A stretch of DNA of 64,000 bases from assembly GCF_001411805.1 (NCBI RefSeq), contig NZ_CP007212.1:3286001-3350000 (forward strand). Reading direction: 5' to 3'. The stretch is from Burkholderia plantarii. GTDB lineage: Bacteria; Pseudomonadota; Gammaproteobacteria; Burkholderiales; Burkholderiaceae. Positions 40,987-50,240 of the stretch are shown piece after piece. Each line of letters opens with the position of its first letter. Position 1 is the stretch's first letter. The notes under the pieces are model-generated. The model worked only from the letters and a program-made list of their open reading frames with translations, was not told the origin of the DNA and searched no databases. The position numbers and the translations under genes were made by a program.

Positions 40987-42357
40987 ATGAACGCCGACGA
41001 CAACGGCCTGCCCCTTCCACAACGCTACTGGGCGATCCTCTGCGTCGCGTTCGGCGTGCTGCTCGCCGTGCTCGACGGCGCGATCGCGAACGTCGCGCTG
41101 CCGACCATCGCCCGCGACCTGCAGGCCAGCGACGCGGCCTCGATCTGGATCGTCAATGCCTACCAGCTCGCCGTCACGATCTCGCTGCTGCCGCTCGCCG
41201 CGCTCGGCGACCGGATCGGCTACCGGCGCGTCTACGTGGCGGGGCTGATGCTGTTCACCGTCTCGTCGCTGGGCTGCTCGCTCGCCGGGTCGCTCGTCTC
41301 GCTCGCGACGATGCGCGTGATCCAGGGCTTCGGCGCGGCCGGCATCATGAGCGTCAACACCGCGCTGGTGCGGACCATCTATCCGTCGCGCCTGCTCGGC
41401 CGCGGCGTCGCTCTGAACGCGATGGTGGTCGCGCTTGCCTCGGCGATCGGGCCGACGGTGGCCTCCGCCGTGCTCGCGTTCGCGCCGTGGCCGTGGCTGT
41501 TCGCGATCAACGTGCCGATCGGCATCGTCGCGATCACGCTCGGCCTGCGCGCGCTGCCCGTCACTCGCGGCCACGACGCGCCCTATGACTACCTGAGCGC
41601 GCTGCTGAACGCCTGCGTGTTCGGCCTCGTGATCGTCACCGTCGACAGCCTGGGGCACGGCGTGAACTATGCGCTGGTGGCCGCGGGCGCGCTCGGCGCG
41701 CTCGGGCTCGGCTACGTGCTCGTGCGCCGGCAGCTGACGCAGCCCGCGCCGCTGCTGCCCGTCGACCTGCTGCGCATCCCGGTGTTCGCGCTGTCGATCG
41801 GCACCTCGGTCGCCTCGTTCACCTCGCAGATGCTGGCGTTCGTCGCGCTGCCGTTCTGGCTTCAGCACACGCTCGGCCTGTCGCAGGTCGAGACCGGGCT
41901 CTACATGACGCCGTGGCCGCTCGTGATCGTGGTGGCCGCGCCGCTCGCGGGCGTGCTGTCCGACCGCTACTCGGCCGGCGTGCTGGGCGGGATCGGGCTC
42001 GCGCTGTTCGCGGCCGGCCTGCTCGCGTTGGCGATGCTCGACGCGCATCCGGCCGCCGGCGACATCATCTGGCGCATGGCGCTCTGCGGCGCCGGCTTCG
42101 GCCTGTTCCAGTCGCCGAACAACCGCACGATCCTGTCGTCGGCGCCGCGCCATCGCAGCGGCGGCGCGAGCGGCATGCTCGGCACCGCGCGGCTCACCGG
42201 GCAGACGCTCGGCGCCGCGCTGGTCGCGCTGATCTTCGGCGTCGTGCCCGCGCGCGGGCCGACCGTCGCGCTGTACGCGGCCACCGCGTTCGCGGCGCTC
42301 GCCGCCTGCGTGAGCCTGCTGCGACTCGGCGCGCGCGCGCCGGACACCGCGGCCTGA
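40987..42357 (+). CDS. MFS transporter, DHA2 (EmrB/QacA-type)
   Basis: A 456-residue inner-membrane drug:proton antiporter-type protein with about 14 helices. DHA2 motifs are [19 protein letters not shown] (motif D1 region), [14 protein letters not shown] (motif A) and [11 protein letters not shown]. It is likely to export toxic organic compounds. No membrane-fusion protein or regulator is adjacent. The ATG at 40987 gives the typical short cytoplasmic N-terminus; ATGs 10 and 21 codons upstream are possible. Confidence 0.9.
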   Translation: MNADDNGLPLPQRYWAILCVAFGVLLAVLDGAIANVALPTIARDLQASDAASIWIVNAYQLAVTISLLPLAALGDRIGYRRVYVAGLMLFTVSSLGCSLAGSLVSLATMRVIQGFGAAGIMSVNTALVRTIYPSRLLGRGVALNAMVVALASAIGPTVASAVLAFAPWPWLFAINVPIGIVAITLGLRALPVTRGHDAPYDYLSALLNACVFGLVIVTVDSLGHGVNYALVAAGALGALGLGYVLVRRQLTQPAPLLPVDLLRIPVFALSIGTSVASFTSQMLAFVALPFWLQHTLGLSQVETGLYMTPWPLVIVVAAPLAGVLSDRYSAGVLGGIGLALFAAGLLALAMLDAHPAAGDIIWRMALCGAGFGLFQSPNNRTILSSAPRHRSGGASGMLGTARLTGQTLGAALVALIFGVVPARGPTVALYAATAFAALAACVSLLRLGARAPDTAA

Positions 42358-42375
42358 GCCTTCCAGGCGGCCGGC

Positions 42376-43002
42376 TCAGCGCGCGACCGCGACGCCGTCG
42401 GCCGCGAGCGCGCCGAGCACGAACCGGCAGCGCGCCTCGACCTCCACGCACGGCAGCTCGACGAGCCGGTAGCCGAGCTCGCCATAGACCTGCCTCATCA
42501 CCTCCGCGGTGCGTACCGCCTCGGCGTAATCCTGCTTGCGCTCGGCGTCGCGCGCATAGATCGCGGGCCATGGCGGCGCGAGAAACACCAGGCTTCGATA
42601 GCGATAGCGCCGCGCCGCCGCCAGCGCGTGCGGGGGCACGGGCAGCCCGCACAGCGTCAGATAGCCGATCACGTCCGGCACGCCGCGATCGAAGAACACC
42701 GGCCCGGCGCCGGGCGCCATCCCGCGCCGGGCCAGCGCATAGGAGCGCATTTCCCAGCCGAGCATCAGTTCCGCGAACGCCGCGCGATCGCGCCACGGCA
42801 GCGCCGGCCCGTCGATCGCGACCTGGTCGACGATCACGCCGCGCCCCGCCTCGTCGGTGCGGGCCAGCCCACGCGCGGCCAGCGCGTCGACGAGCGTGCT
42901 CTTGCCCGAACCCGGCCCGCCCGTCACGACGAAAAAAGGCGGCGCCCCGGCGCCGCCTGTTCCTGTTTCATCGGCCTCGATGGCCTGTCCGCCGTCACGC
43001 AT
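42376..43002 (-). CDS. P-loop ATPase/kinase-like protein
   Basis: A 208-residue AAA_28-type ATPase. The Walker A is [12 protein letters not shown] near residue 30. A Walker B-like strand [14 protein letters not shown] and the arginine-rich [16 protein letters not shown] lid follow. It may phosphorylate a small molecule. It overlaps the 3' end of otsA by 8 bp on the same strand. An intrinsic terminator, evidently that of otsA, lies inside the codons just before the Walker A motif, so expression must depend on readthrough or an internal promoter. Confidence 0.82.
   Translation of the reverse strand: MRDGGQAIEADETGTGGAGAPPFFVVTGGPGSGKSTLVDALAARGLARTDEAGRGVIVDQVAIDGPALPWRDRAAFAELMLGWEMRSYALARRGMAPGAGPVFFDRGVPDVIGYLTLCGLPVPPHALAAARRYRYRSLVFLAPPWPAIYARDAERKQDYAEAVRTAEVMRQVYGELGYRLVELPCVEVEARCRFVLGALAADGVAVAR
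42932..42957 (-). terminator. otsA terminator inside the next coding sequence
   Basis: On the minus strand, ggcggcg/cgccgcc arms (42938-42957) with a short loop are followed by six T residues (42937-42932). It begins 38 bp after the otsA stop and lies within the first 25 codons of the downstream ATPase gene; the T run encodes the Phe-Phe of its first beta strand. Confidence 0.75.
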
Positions 43003-44413
43003 CCGCGGTGCGCCGTCCCGCGCGCTGGGTGACCGACGCGGCCGTCGCCACGCTGCGCAGGTCCGAGACGAACGAATCGCGCCACACCGAGAGATCGTTG
43101 CGCTTGAGCGCGGCAAAGTTGCTGCCGTGCCGCTCGCGCCGCTCGCCGAGCGGCATCGACAGCGCGCGCTCGAGCGCTTCGGCCATCTGCGAGAGATCCG
43201 CCGGATTGACGATCAGCGCGCCCGGCAGCTCGGCCGCGGCGCCCGCGAACTCGGACAGCACCAGCACGCCGGGATCGTCAGGGTTCTGCGAGGCGACGTA
43301 TTCCTTCGCGACCAGATTCATGCCGTCGCGCAGCGGCGTCACGTAGCCGACGTGCGCGTGCCGGAACAGCGCCATCAGCAGGTTGCGCTCGTACTTGCGG
43401 TTCAGGTACTGGATCGGCGTCCAGTCGAGTTGCGCGAAGCGGCCGTTGATGCGGCCCGCCTCCTGCTCGAGGGTCTGGCGAATTCGCTGGTAGGTCTGCA
43501 CGTCGGAGCGCGTCGGCGGCGCGACCTGCACGAACGAGACGCGGCCCTGCCAGCCCGAAGCATTGGCCAGCATCCGCTCGAACGCCTGGAAGCGCTCGAC
43601 CAGCCCCTTCGAGTAATCGAGCCGGTCCACGCTCATCACCAGCTTGCGGTCGCGGATCGCGTCGCGCAGCGAAGCCACCGGCTTGCGCTGCGCGTGCTGG
43701 ACCGCGGCCTCGGCAATCGCTTCCGGATAGACGCCGATCGGATAGGCGCCGACCTTCACGACGCGGCCGTGGACATGCAGCATCCCGTCCTCGCTCGAGG
43801 TGCCGATGCCGCGCCGTTCGATGTAGTCGACGAACGCCTGCTGGTCCGATTCGGTCTGGAAACCCACCACGTCGTAGGCGCACATGCAGCGGATCAGTTC
43901 CTCATGCGGCGGCACGGTGCGCAACACCTCCGGCGAGGGGAACGGGATGTGCAGGAAGAAGCCGATCGGATTCTGTACGCCGAGCGCGCGCAGCGCGTGC
44001 GCGAACGGCAGCAGGTGATAGTCGTGGACCCAGATGATGTCGTCGGGCCGGATCAGCGCGCGCAGTTGCCGGGCGAGCGTCGCGTTCACGCGCTGATAGC
44101 CTTCGTACTCCTGCCGGTCGAAGCGCGCGAGATCCATGCGGTAGTGGAACACCGGCCACAGCGTGGCGTTCGAGAAGCCGCGGTAGTACTGGTCGTAATC
44201 ACGCCGCGTGAGCCCCACCGTCGCATAGGTGACGTTGCCCTCGCGCACGATCACCGGTTCGCCGGGCTCGCCGACGATCTCGCCGTTCCACCCGAACCAG
44301 ATCCCGCCCGACTGCTGCAGCGCGTCGAGTACGCCCACGGCGAGCCCGCCCGCCGACGGACGCGTGTCCTGCCCGGCTGCCACACGATTCGAAACCACGA
44401 TCAATCTGCTCAT
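42995..44413 (-). CDS. otsA: Trehalose-6-phosphate synthase
   Basis: A 472-residue GT20 enzyme that joins UDP-glucose and glucose 6-phosphate. Family motifs are the N-terminal [18 protein letters not shown], the acceptor-site [34 protein letters not shown], and the nucleotide-sugar block [15 protein letters not shown]. Trehalose made this way protects against osmotic and desiccation stress. No otsB phosphatase gene is in the immediate vicinity. Confidence 0.96.
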   Translation of the reverse strand: MSRLIVVSNRVAAGQDTRPSAGGLAVGVLDALQQSGGIWFGWNGEIVGEPGEPVIVREGNVTYATVGLTRRDYDQYYRGFSNATLWPVFHYRMDLARFDRQEYEGYQRVNATLARQLRALIRPDDIIWVHDYHLLPFAHALRALGVQNPIGFFLHIPFPSPEVLRTVPPHEELIRCMCAYDVVGFQTESDQQAFVDYIERRGIGTSSEDGMLHVHGRVVKVGAYPIGVYPEAIAEAAVQHAQRKPVASLRDAIRDRKLVMSVDRLDYSKGLVERFQAFERMLANASGWQGRVSFVQVAPPTRSDVQTYQRIRQTLEQEAGRINGRFAQLDWTPIQYLNRKYERNLLMALFRHAHVGYVTPLRDGMNLVAKEYVASQNPDDPGVLVLSEFAGAAAELPGALIVNPADLSQMAEALERALSMPLGERRERHGSNFAALKRNDLSVWRDSFVSDLRSVATAASVTQRAGRRTADA

Positions 44414-44596
44414 ACGGCCTGACCTCCTGTGCTGGATACCCCGGCGCGTGACGCAGCCGGGTCCCTCCGTCACGAGCATGCGATATGCCCGGCGAGACGG
44501 CGCGGATATAACGGTGGACTTGACGGCGACGGCAACCGGCGCGAACGGCCGGCACCGCGAGGCGGATGGAGCGGGGAGACGGCGCGGACGGCCGCC

Positions 44597-44800
44597 TCAC
44601 GCGTCCTGCTCGGAACCGAGATCGCGCTGGTAGTCGATCCCTTCGGGGCGCGCGCCGCCTTGGTTATGTTCGCCGTCCGCGGGAGCATCGGACCGCTCGG
44701 GCGCGGACGCGGCGGGGCCGGCGGGAAGCGGGCGGCGCGGATCGCTGCCGCCTTCGGGGCGCGGGTTGCGCCGGGCACGGCGCATTGCAGGATGTCTCAT
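44597..44800 (-). CDS. Possible small hydrophilic protein
   Basis: A 67-residue open frame (MRHPAMRRARRNPRPEGGSD...DLGSEQDA) upstream of otsA on the same strand. It is Arg/Pro/Gly-rich at first and acidic at the end, with no hydrophobic core. The Shine-Dalgarno is weak. It could be a real small disordered protein or chance coding in GC-rich DNA. Confidence 0.3.
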   Translation of the reverse strand: MRHPAMRRARRNPRPEGGSDPRRPLPAGPAASAPERSDAPADGEHNQGGARPEGIDYQRDLGSEQDA

Positions 44801-44864
44801 CGAGCTGTGCGGCGCATCGCCGTTGAAACAGTGACGAGCCAGTGTAGGCTGGCCCGATCGATGC

Positions 44865-44883
44865 GAAGGTAACAATTACCTTC
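44865..44883. promoter_or_regulatory. Perfect palindrome GAAGGTAA-CAA-TTACCTTC
   Basis: Two 8-bp arms separated by 3 bp form a symmetric operator-like site in an AT-richer stretch between the otsA side and the plus-strand lipoprotein gene at 45059. A further tgtaac follows at 44888. No regulator gene is adjacent, so the cognate protein is unknown. Confidence 0.5.
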
Positions 44884-45058
44884 AATTTGTAACGATGCGA
44901 CCCTGCCCCAACGTTTTGTATGACACTGTGCGCCGATCGGCGCCGCAAACGTTTTTTGCCATCCTTTGCAATTCGGATCGGAACATTGCGGAACAATGAG
45001 TGCCGGTGCCGCGTGAGCAATCCGGACGCGGCGCATTCCCGACAGGACCGCATCCAGC

Positions 45059-45688
45059 ATGAACTCACGCACCGCTTCGCCCCGGCGGCGGCCCCGCGTC
45101 GCGAGCCTCGCGCTCGCCGGCGCCGCGCTGTCGCTGCTGCTCTCCGGCTGCAACTCCCTCTACGGCGAAGGCGCGACTGCCGGCGCCGGTATCGCCGGCG
45201 CGGCGGTGGCCGCGAAGGTCACCAACAACGCGGCGGTGGCCACCGGCATCGGCCTCGGCGCGGTGGCCGCGGCGCGCGCCGGCGTGCAGTACACGCAGCG
45301 CGTCGCGCACACCTATTCGCAAGGCCAGATCGCCGACGCGGCCGGTCCGCTCGAGGTGGGCGGCGTCGCGCGCTGGGCCACGCACCACACGGTGCCGATC
45401 GAGGACGACGAGTTCGGCCGCGTGACGGTCAGCCGCCTGATCAGCGTCGGGCCGCTCGACTGCAAGGAGATCGTGTTCTCGGTGGACAGCGACGCGAAAC
45501 ACGCGGCGGCGGCCGGCGCGGCCTCGGGGGCAACGGCGGCGTCCGCGCCGGGGGCAACGGCGGCGCCCGCCACGCCGCCCGCGCAGTTGGGTTCGTCGTT
45601 CTACGTCGCCACCATCTGCCGCGACGGGCCGAAGTGGAAATGGGCCTCGGCCGAACCGGCCACGGCACGCTGGGGAGCACTGCAATGA
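45059..45688 (+). CDS. Lipoprotein A of a tandem paralogous pair
   Basis: A 209-residue predicted lipoprotein (lipobox LLSGC, Cys31, after an Arg-rich n-region). A glycine-zipper-like segment (ATAGAGIAGAAVAAKVTNN) follows. The remainder includes RWATHHTVPIEDDEFGRVTVSR, an Ala-rich insertion, and the ending KWKWASAEPATARWGALQ. The same ending recurs in the next gene, showing a tandem duplication. Its TGA overlaps the next ATG (ATGA). Function is unknown. Confidence 0.75.
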   Translation: MNSRTASPRRRPRVASLALAGAALSLLLSGCNSLYGEGATAGAGIAGAAVAAKVTNNAAVATGIGLGAVAAARAGVQYTQRVAHTYSQGQIADAAGPLEVGGVARWATHHTVPIEDDEFGRVTVSRLISVGPLDCKEIVFSVDSDAKHAAAAGAASGATAASAPGATAAPATPPAQLGSSFYVATICRDGPKWKWASAEPATARWGALQ

Positions 45689-46182
45689 GCGCGTGGCGCT
45701 GCGCGGCCGCCGCCTGCATGCTCGCGGCGGCGGTCGCCACGCTGCCCGGCTGCGGCTCGGTGGGCGCGGCGAGCGGCGCGCTGGCCGGCGCGGCGACCGG
45801 GCTCGTCACGGCCAACCCGGCGGTCGGCATCGGCGTGGGCATCGCCGTACAGGCGGCCACCGACGAAGCGGTCAACCGCACCATGAAGCATTTCCAGGCC
45901 CATCAGCAGGACGTAATCGCGGCCACCGCGGGTGACCTGGCGGTGGGCGAGACGGCGGCGTGGAAAGTGAAGAACCGGCTGCCGGTCGACAACGGCGAAG
46001 GCGAGGTGCGCGTGACGCGCGCGTTCTCGACGCCGCTCGCGCTGTGCAAGGAGTTCGCGTTCTCGGTGAAGGACGGCGAGAAGGCCGACTGGTTCATCGC
46101 GAGCGCGTGTCAGGCGCCGCAAGGTCGATGGAGCTGGGCCTCGGCCGAGCCGGCCGTGGCGCGCTGGGGGAGTTTGCAGTAA
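45685..46182 (+). CDS. Lipoprotein B of a tandem paralogous pair
   Basis: A 165-residue predicted lipoprotein (lipobox TLPGC, Cys23). It has a glycine-zipper region (GALAGAATGLVTANPAVGIG) and ends RWSWASAEPAVARWGSLQ, nearly identical to the end of the preceding protein, with matching KVKNRLPVDNGEGEVRVTR in place of the THHTVPIEDDEFGRVTVSR segment. The start overlaps the previous stop as ATGA, so the pair is translationally coupled and probably works as a hetero-complex. Confidence 0.78.
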   Translation: MSAWRCAAAACMLAAAVATLPGCGSVGAASGALAGAATGLVTANPAVGIGVGIAVQAATDEAVNRTMKHFQAHQQDVIAATAGDLAVGETAAWKVKNRLPVDNGEGEVRVTRAFSTPLALCKEFAFSVKDGEKADWFIASACQAPQGRWSWASAEPAVARWGSLQ

Positions 46183-46247
46183 GGCGGAATGAGGCAGGCA
46201 GGAGGCGGACAGGCGCACGCCGTCGCGCGCCGCCGCCCCACCGTCGA

Positions 46248-47573
46248 TCAGGACTCGACGTCCTCGAGGCTGAAGATCTCGGTCTGGTCGTTGTACGAGA
46301 AGATCTCGCCGTAACGTCCCCAGTCGATCACCGAGTCGAGCGTTTCCTCGGCCGCGCTGTCTGACAGGAAATCCTCGAGTTCCTGCTCGAAGCGCACGCG
46401 CGGCGCGCGATGGCCGGGCCGCTCGTTGAGCACCTTCTTGATCCGCGCCGCGAGCGGCACGTGCCGCAGCAAATGATCGGCGAACATCAGCTTGCGCTCC
46501 TGCGTGCCGAACTCGGCGAACACGCGCGCCGGCGGCGTCAGGAACACGTCGCCCTCGCGCACGTCGGCGAAGCCGAGATACTGCAGCACTTCGGCGATCG
46601 GGAACAGATCGTCCACTTCCAGATGCAGCGAGCGCGCGATTTCCGGCATGTCGGCGCGGCCATGGTACGGCGCCGCGGCCAGCGTCTCGATCAGGCCGGC
46701 CATCAGGTTGGTCGACACCTGCGGCAGCCAGCTGCCGAGTTCCAGCCCCTTCTTGGTCGCCTCGCCCGTCTGGCGCGCCGTCATCTTCGCGTAGATGTCG
46801 TCGACGAGGCGGCGGAACGCCGGGTCCAGACGGTTGCGCGGATGCTTGAACGGCACCTTGATCTCGGCGATCACGCGGCCCGGGTTCGACGACAGCACGA
46901 GGATCCGGTCGCACATGAACACCGCTTCCTCGATGTTGTGCGTGACGATCAGCACCGACTTGATCGGCATGCGGCCCTGCGTCCACAGGTCGAGCAGGTC
47001 GGTACGCAGCGTTTCGGCGGTCAGCACGTCGAGCGCCGAGAACGGCTCGTCCATCAGCAGGATGGTCGGATCGACCACCAGCGCGCGCGCAAAGCCGACG
47101 CGCTGGCGCATGCCGCCCGACAGCTCGCGCGGATAGGCGTTCTCGAAGCCGTCCAGGCCGATCAGGTCGATCGCCGCGAGCGCGCGTTCGCGCCGCTCGC
47201 GCGCGGCCACGCCGAGCGCCTCGAGGCCGGCCTCGACGTTCTGCAGCACGGTCAGCCACGGGAACAGCGCGAAGGTCTGGAACACCATCGCGACGCCCTC
47301 GGCCGGGCCGTTCAGCGGCTTGCCGAGGTAGGTGACGTCACCGCCCGTCGGTTCGATCAGCCCGGCGATGATGCGTAGCAGCGTCGACTTGCCCGAGCCC
47401 GAACGGCCGAGCAGGCCGACGATCTCGCCCTCGCGCAGCGACAGGTTCACGCCGTCCAGCACGAGCAGCTCGCCCTGGGTCTTGTTGAAGCCACGGCTGA
47501 CGTCCTCGACGTTCAGGATCACGTCACCCAGGCGCAGCGGCGCCGGCGTCGGGCCAGCATTCTGGTTTTGCAT
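46248..47573 (-). CDS. NitT/TauT-type ABC ATPase with AAA-associated domain
   Basis: A 441-residue ATP-binding protein. The ABC domain (about 15-260) has LLGRSGSGKSTLLR, the Q-loop VFQTFALFPWLTV, signature LSGGMRQRVGFARAL and Walker B ILLMDEPFSALD, all of the nitrate/sulfonate/taurine subfamily. The C-terminal 170 residues form the AAA-associated domain found fused to some of these ATPases, probably regulatory. It follows the permease gene after 22 bp on the minus strand. No substrate-binding protein is encoded alongside. Confidence 0.92.
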   Translation of the reverse strand: MQNQNAGPTPAPLRLGDVILNVEDVSRGFNKTQGELLVLDGVNLSLREGEIVGLLGRSGSGKSTLLRIIAGLIEPTGGDVTYLGKPLNGPAEGVAMVFQTFALFPWLTVLQNVEAGLEALGVAARERRERALAAIDLIGLDGFENAYPRELSGGMRQRVGFARALVVDPTILLMDEPFSALDVLTAETLRTDLLDLWTQGRMPIKSVLIVTHNIEEAVFMCDRILVLSSNPGRVIAEIKVPFKHPRNRLDPAFRRLVDDIYAKMTARQTGEATKKGLELGSWLPQVSTNLMAGLIETLAAAPYHGRADMPEIARSLHLEVDDLFPIAEVLQYLGFADVREGDVFLTPPARVFAEFGTQERKLMFADHLLRHVPLAARIKKVLNERPGHRAPRVRFEQELEDFLSDSAAEETLDSVIDWGRYGEIFSYNDQTEIFSLEDVES

Positions 47574-47595
47574 CGCGTTTCGCTCTCAATGAGTC

Positions 47596-49350
47596 TTAGT
47601 CGAGCCGCAGCTTGGCTTCGGCGTAGGCGTACAGCGGGCGCCACAACAGGCGGTTGAACAGCGTCACGAACAGCGACATGACGGTGATCCCCATGATGAT
47701 CTTCGGGTAGTCGCCGGCCGCCGTCATCTGCGCGATATAGGCGCCGAGCCCGTGCGCCTCGAACCTCGTGTCGCCCCACTGGACGAACTCCGAGACGATG
47801 CTCGCGTTCCACGCGCCGCCCGAGGCGGTGATCGCGCCCGTGATGTAGTACGGCATGATGCCGGGCAGGATCGCCTGGCGCCACCATTGCCAGCCGCGGA
47901 TGCGGAAGTTGGTGGCGGCCTCGCGGTAGTCGTTCGGGTAGGACGTCGCGCCCGCGATCACGTTGAACAGGATGTACCACTGCGTGCCGAGCACGATCAG
48001 CGGCGACAGCCAGATGTCCGGGTTCAGCTTGTAGCGCGCGATCACGATCACGAACACCGGGAACAGCAGGTTGGCCGGGAACGCCGCGAGGAACTGCGCG
48101 ATCGGCTGGGCCTTCTCGGCGATCGCGGGACGCAGGCCGATCCAGACGCCGATCGGCACCCAGATCACCGAGGCGATCGCGATCAGCAGCACCACGCGCA
48201 GCAGCGTGGCGAGGCCGAGCAGGAACACGTGGCCGACCTCGTCGAGCGTCACGCCGGTGCCGACGAACGCCACCACGCGCCAGACCACGTAGGCGGTGCC
48301 GAGCAGCACCAGGATCGCCCAGCCGATGTCGGCCGCGCGCGAGGCCCGCTTCTCGACGCGCGGCAGCGCGAAGCGCGCGGCGTCGAAGCTCGGCAGCCGG
48401 AACGGCAGCCGAGCCATCTTCGCGAACAGCCAGCCGGCCGGCACCAGCAGCTGGTGGATCAGGCGCGTGCGGCGCACCAGGTCGAGCAGCCAGGATTCGG
48501 GCGCGTCGCCCGAGCTGGTGTTCTCCATGCGGAACTTGTCGGCCCAGGCCACCAGCGGGCGGAACAGCAGCTGGTCGTAGGCGAGGATCACCACCGTCAT
48601 GGTCAGGATCACCCAGCCGATCGCATGCAGGTTCTGCTCGGTGATGGCCTGCGCCAGGTACGAACCGATGCCGGGCAGCGTGATGGTGTGGTTGCCGACC
48701 GTGATCGCCTCGGAGGCCACCACGAAGAACCAGCCGCCCGACATCGACATCATCATGTTCCAGACCAGGCCCGGCATCGAGAACGGCACCTCGAGCTTCC
48801 AGAAGCGCTGCCAGGACGTGAGGTGGAAGCCGCGCGAGACCTCGTCCAGGTCGCGCGGCACCGTGCGCAGCGACTGGTAGAAGCTGAACGTCATGTTCCA
48901 GGCCTGGCTCGTGAAGATCGCGAAGATCGCGGCCAGCTCGGCGCCCGCCACGCGGCTCGGGATCAGGGCGAGGAAGAACGTGACCGTAAACGAGATGTAG
49001 CCGAGCACCGGCACCGACTGCAGGATGTCGAGGATCGGCACCAGCACCATGCCCGCGCGGCGGCTCTTGGCCGCCAGCGTGCCGTAAACGAGCGTGAATA
49101 CGAGCGAGGCGACCATCGCGGCCAGCATGCGCAGCGTGGTGCGCAGCGCATATTCGGGCAGGTTCGCGGGATCGAGCGAGATCTTCTGGGTGGAGAGCGT
49201 GGCGATCGGCGCCATCGTCTCGTGGAAGCCCACCGCCGCCATCGCGATCACGCAGAGGATCAGCGGAAAGGCGATGAAGTCCCAGCGGTTCGGCAGCACG
49301 CGCCACGCCGAGGCGTTCGCGATCCGGTTCGGATTGAAACCAAAGTCCAT
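47596..49350 (-). CDS. Fused double ABC permease (NitT/TauT type)
   Basis: A 584-residue inner-membrane protein with two BPD_transp_1 permease domains in one chain (about 70-275 and 365-570), joined by a cytoplasmic linker. Each half shows the EAA-type loop: SRGFHLTSWQRFWKLEVPFS in the first and EAATNFRIRGWQWWRQAILPG in the second. It pairs with the adjacent ATPase. The substrate is unknown because the binding protein is missing. Confidence 0.92.
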   Translation of the reverse strand: MDFGFNPNRIANASAWRVLPNRWDFIAFPLILCVIAMAAVGFHETMAPIATLSTQKISLDPANLPEYALRTTLRMLAAMVASLVFTLVYGTLAAKSRRAGMVLVPILDILQSVPVLGYISFTVTFFLALIPSRVAGAELAAIFAIFTSQAWNMTFSFYQSLRTVPRDLDEVSRGFHLTSWQRFWKLEVPFSMPGLVWNMMMSMSGGWFFVVASEAITVGNHTITLPGIGSYLAQAITEQNLHAIGWVILTMTVVILAYDQLLFRPLVAWADKFRMENTSSGDAPESWLLDLVRRTRLIHQLLVPAGWLFAKMARLPFRLPSFDAARFALPRVEKRASRAADIGWAILVLLGTAYVVWRVVAFVGTGVTLDEVGHVFLLGLATLLRVVLLIAIASVIWVPIGVWIGLRPAIAEKAQPIAQFLAAFPANLLFPVFVIVIARYKLNPDIWLSPLIVLGTQWYILFNVIAGATSYPNDYREAATNFRIRGWQWWRQAILPGIMPYYITGAITASGGAWNASIVSEFVQWGDTRFEAHGLGAYIAQMTAAGDYPKIIMGITVMSLFVTLFNRLLWRPLYAYAEAKLRLD

Positions 49351-49849
49351 CAGGCGCCCTCCCCGGTACGGCCGTTCGAGTCAAAGATTAAGGGCATCAT
49401 GCACACACGACTCATGGTAAGGCGCGAAGCGCGGCGTTTCGTTATGACTGGCAATCGCGAATCGAGGCCACCGCTGCCCCGTCCGCCCCACCTCCCCGTC
49501 GTCGGTGAACCCGCCCGACGCGACGACGGCACGACACTACTACAACCCCTGTTTCAGGCACAAGCTTCCGGTGCGCAACGTGCTGATATCCACCGCGAAT
49601 CGTGGAGAAATCGACCCAAAAACGGGTGGATCGCGGGGATTTTGAAAGAACTCGCAAGCGGGCTGCAACATGAGCGCGGCCGTGCAAGGGCGAATTATGC
49701 CGCGATCCGGCACGCGGCGAAACCCGCCCGGGCGCGGATGCAACAGCGGCGGCGCGCGTGTCCCGCGAAACGCGGGCAAACAGCCGCAGCGAAGCAGGTA
49801 TGATCGGGTTTGCTTCGCAAGAACGAACGTCTACATGCAGGAGGGCTGA
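49351..49849. other. 499-bp intergenic region
   Basis: No gene is seen on either strand. A TATGAT hexamer at 49799-49804 is a plausible -10 for the small gene at 49850 (a leader of about 40 nt), although no good -35 is visible 17 bp upstream. The left part must contain the promoter of the minus-strand permease operon. Confidence 0.4.
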
Positions 49850-50116
49850 ATGGCAGGAAATCTGGTTATCGTGTGCCGGGATCAGGACGCGGACGCGTTC
49901 TACACGCTGATGCAGGAGTACGGTGCGTTCCAGGCGCGGCTGTCGTCTACCGCGTGGTATCTGAACATGAACATCGTGCCGGAATCGCTGCAGGACGAGA
50001 TTCTCGAGCGGCTCGGCAAGTACACGACGCTGTACATCTTCGAGACAACGAGCGTCACCTACAACACAATCGACAGCCACGCGGCGGAAACGCTCGGGTC
50101 GCTGTTCGGCGAGTAA
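49850..50116 (+). CDS. Small Cas2/VapD-like (SinR family) protein
   Basis: An 88-residue protein with an alternating pattern compatible with a ferredoxin-like fold: strand NLVIVCRD, helix DAFYTLMQEYGAFQARL, strand TAWYLNMNI, helix SLQDEILERLG, strand TTLYIFETTS. This order and length resemble the 'SinR family' Cas2/VapD-like proteins, some of which are RNases, but no CRISPR array or other cas gene is in the window and no toxin partner is adjacent. The Shine-Dalgarno aggaggg is strong. Confidence 0.65.
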   Translation: MAGNLVIVCRDQDADAFYTLMQEYGAFQARLSSTAWYLNMNIVPESLQDEILERLGKYTTLYIFETTSVTYNTIDSHAAETLGSLFGE

Positions 50117-50240
50117 TTCGACAAGCCGGCACGGCGCGCTGCCGCGCCGTGCAACCACGCTGGCACCCGCTGGCACCGGCGGACACCGGACCGCACCGCC
50201 GCGCAACGGGACACGCCGCTCCCGCCCCGAGCCGGCCGGC

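Noticed and set aside
49850..50116. A type I-F or other CRISPR-Cas locus based on the Cas2-like protein
   Set aside because: No repeats, cas1 or effector genes are present in the window.
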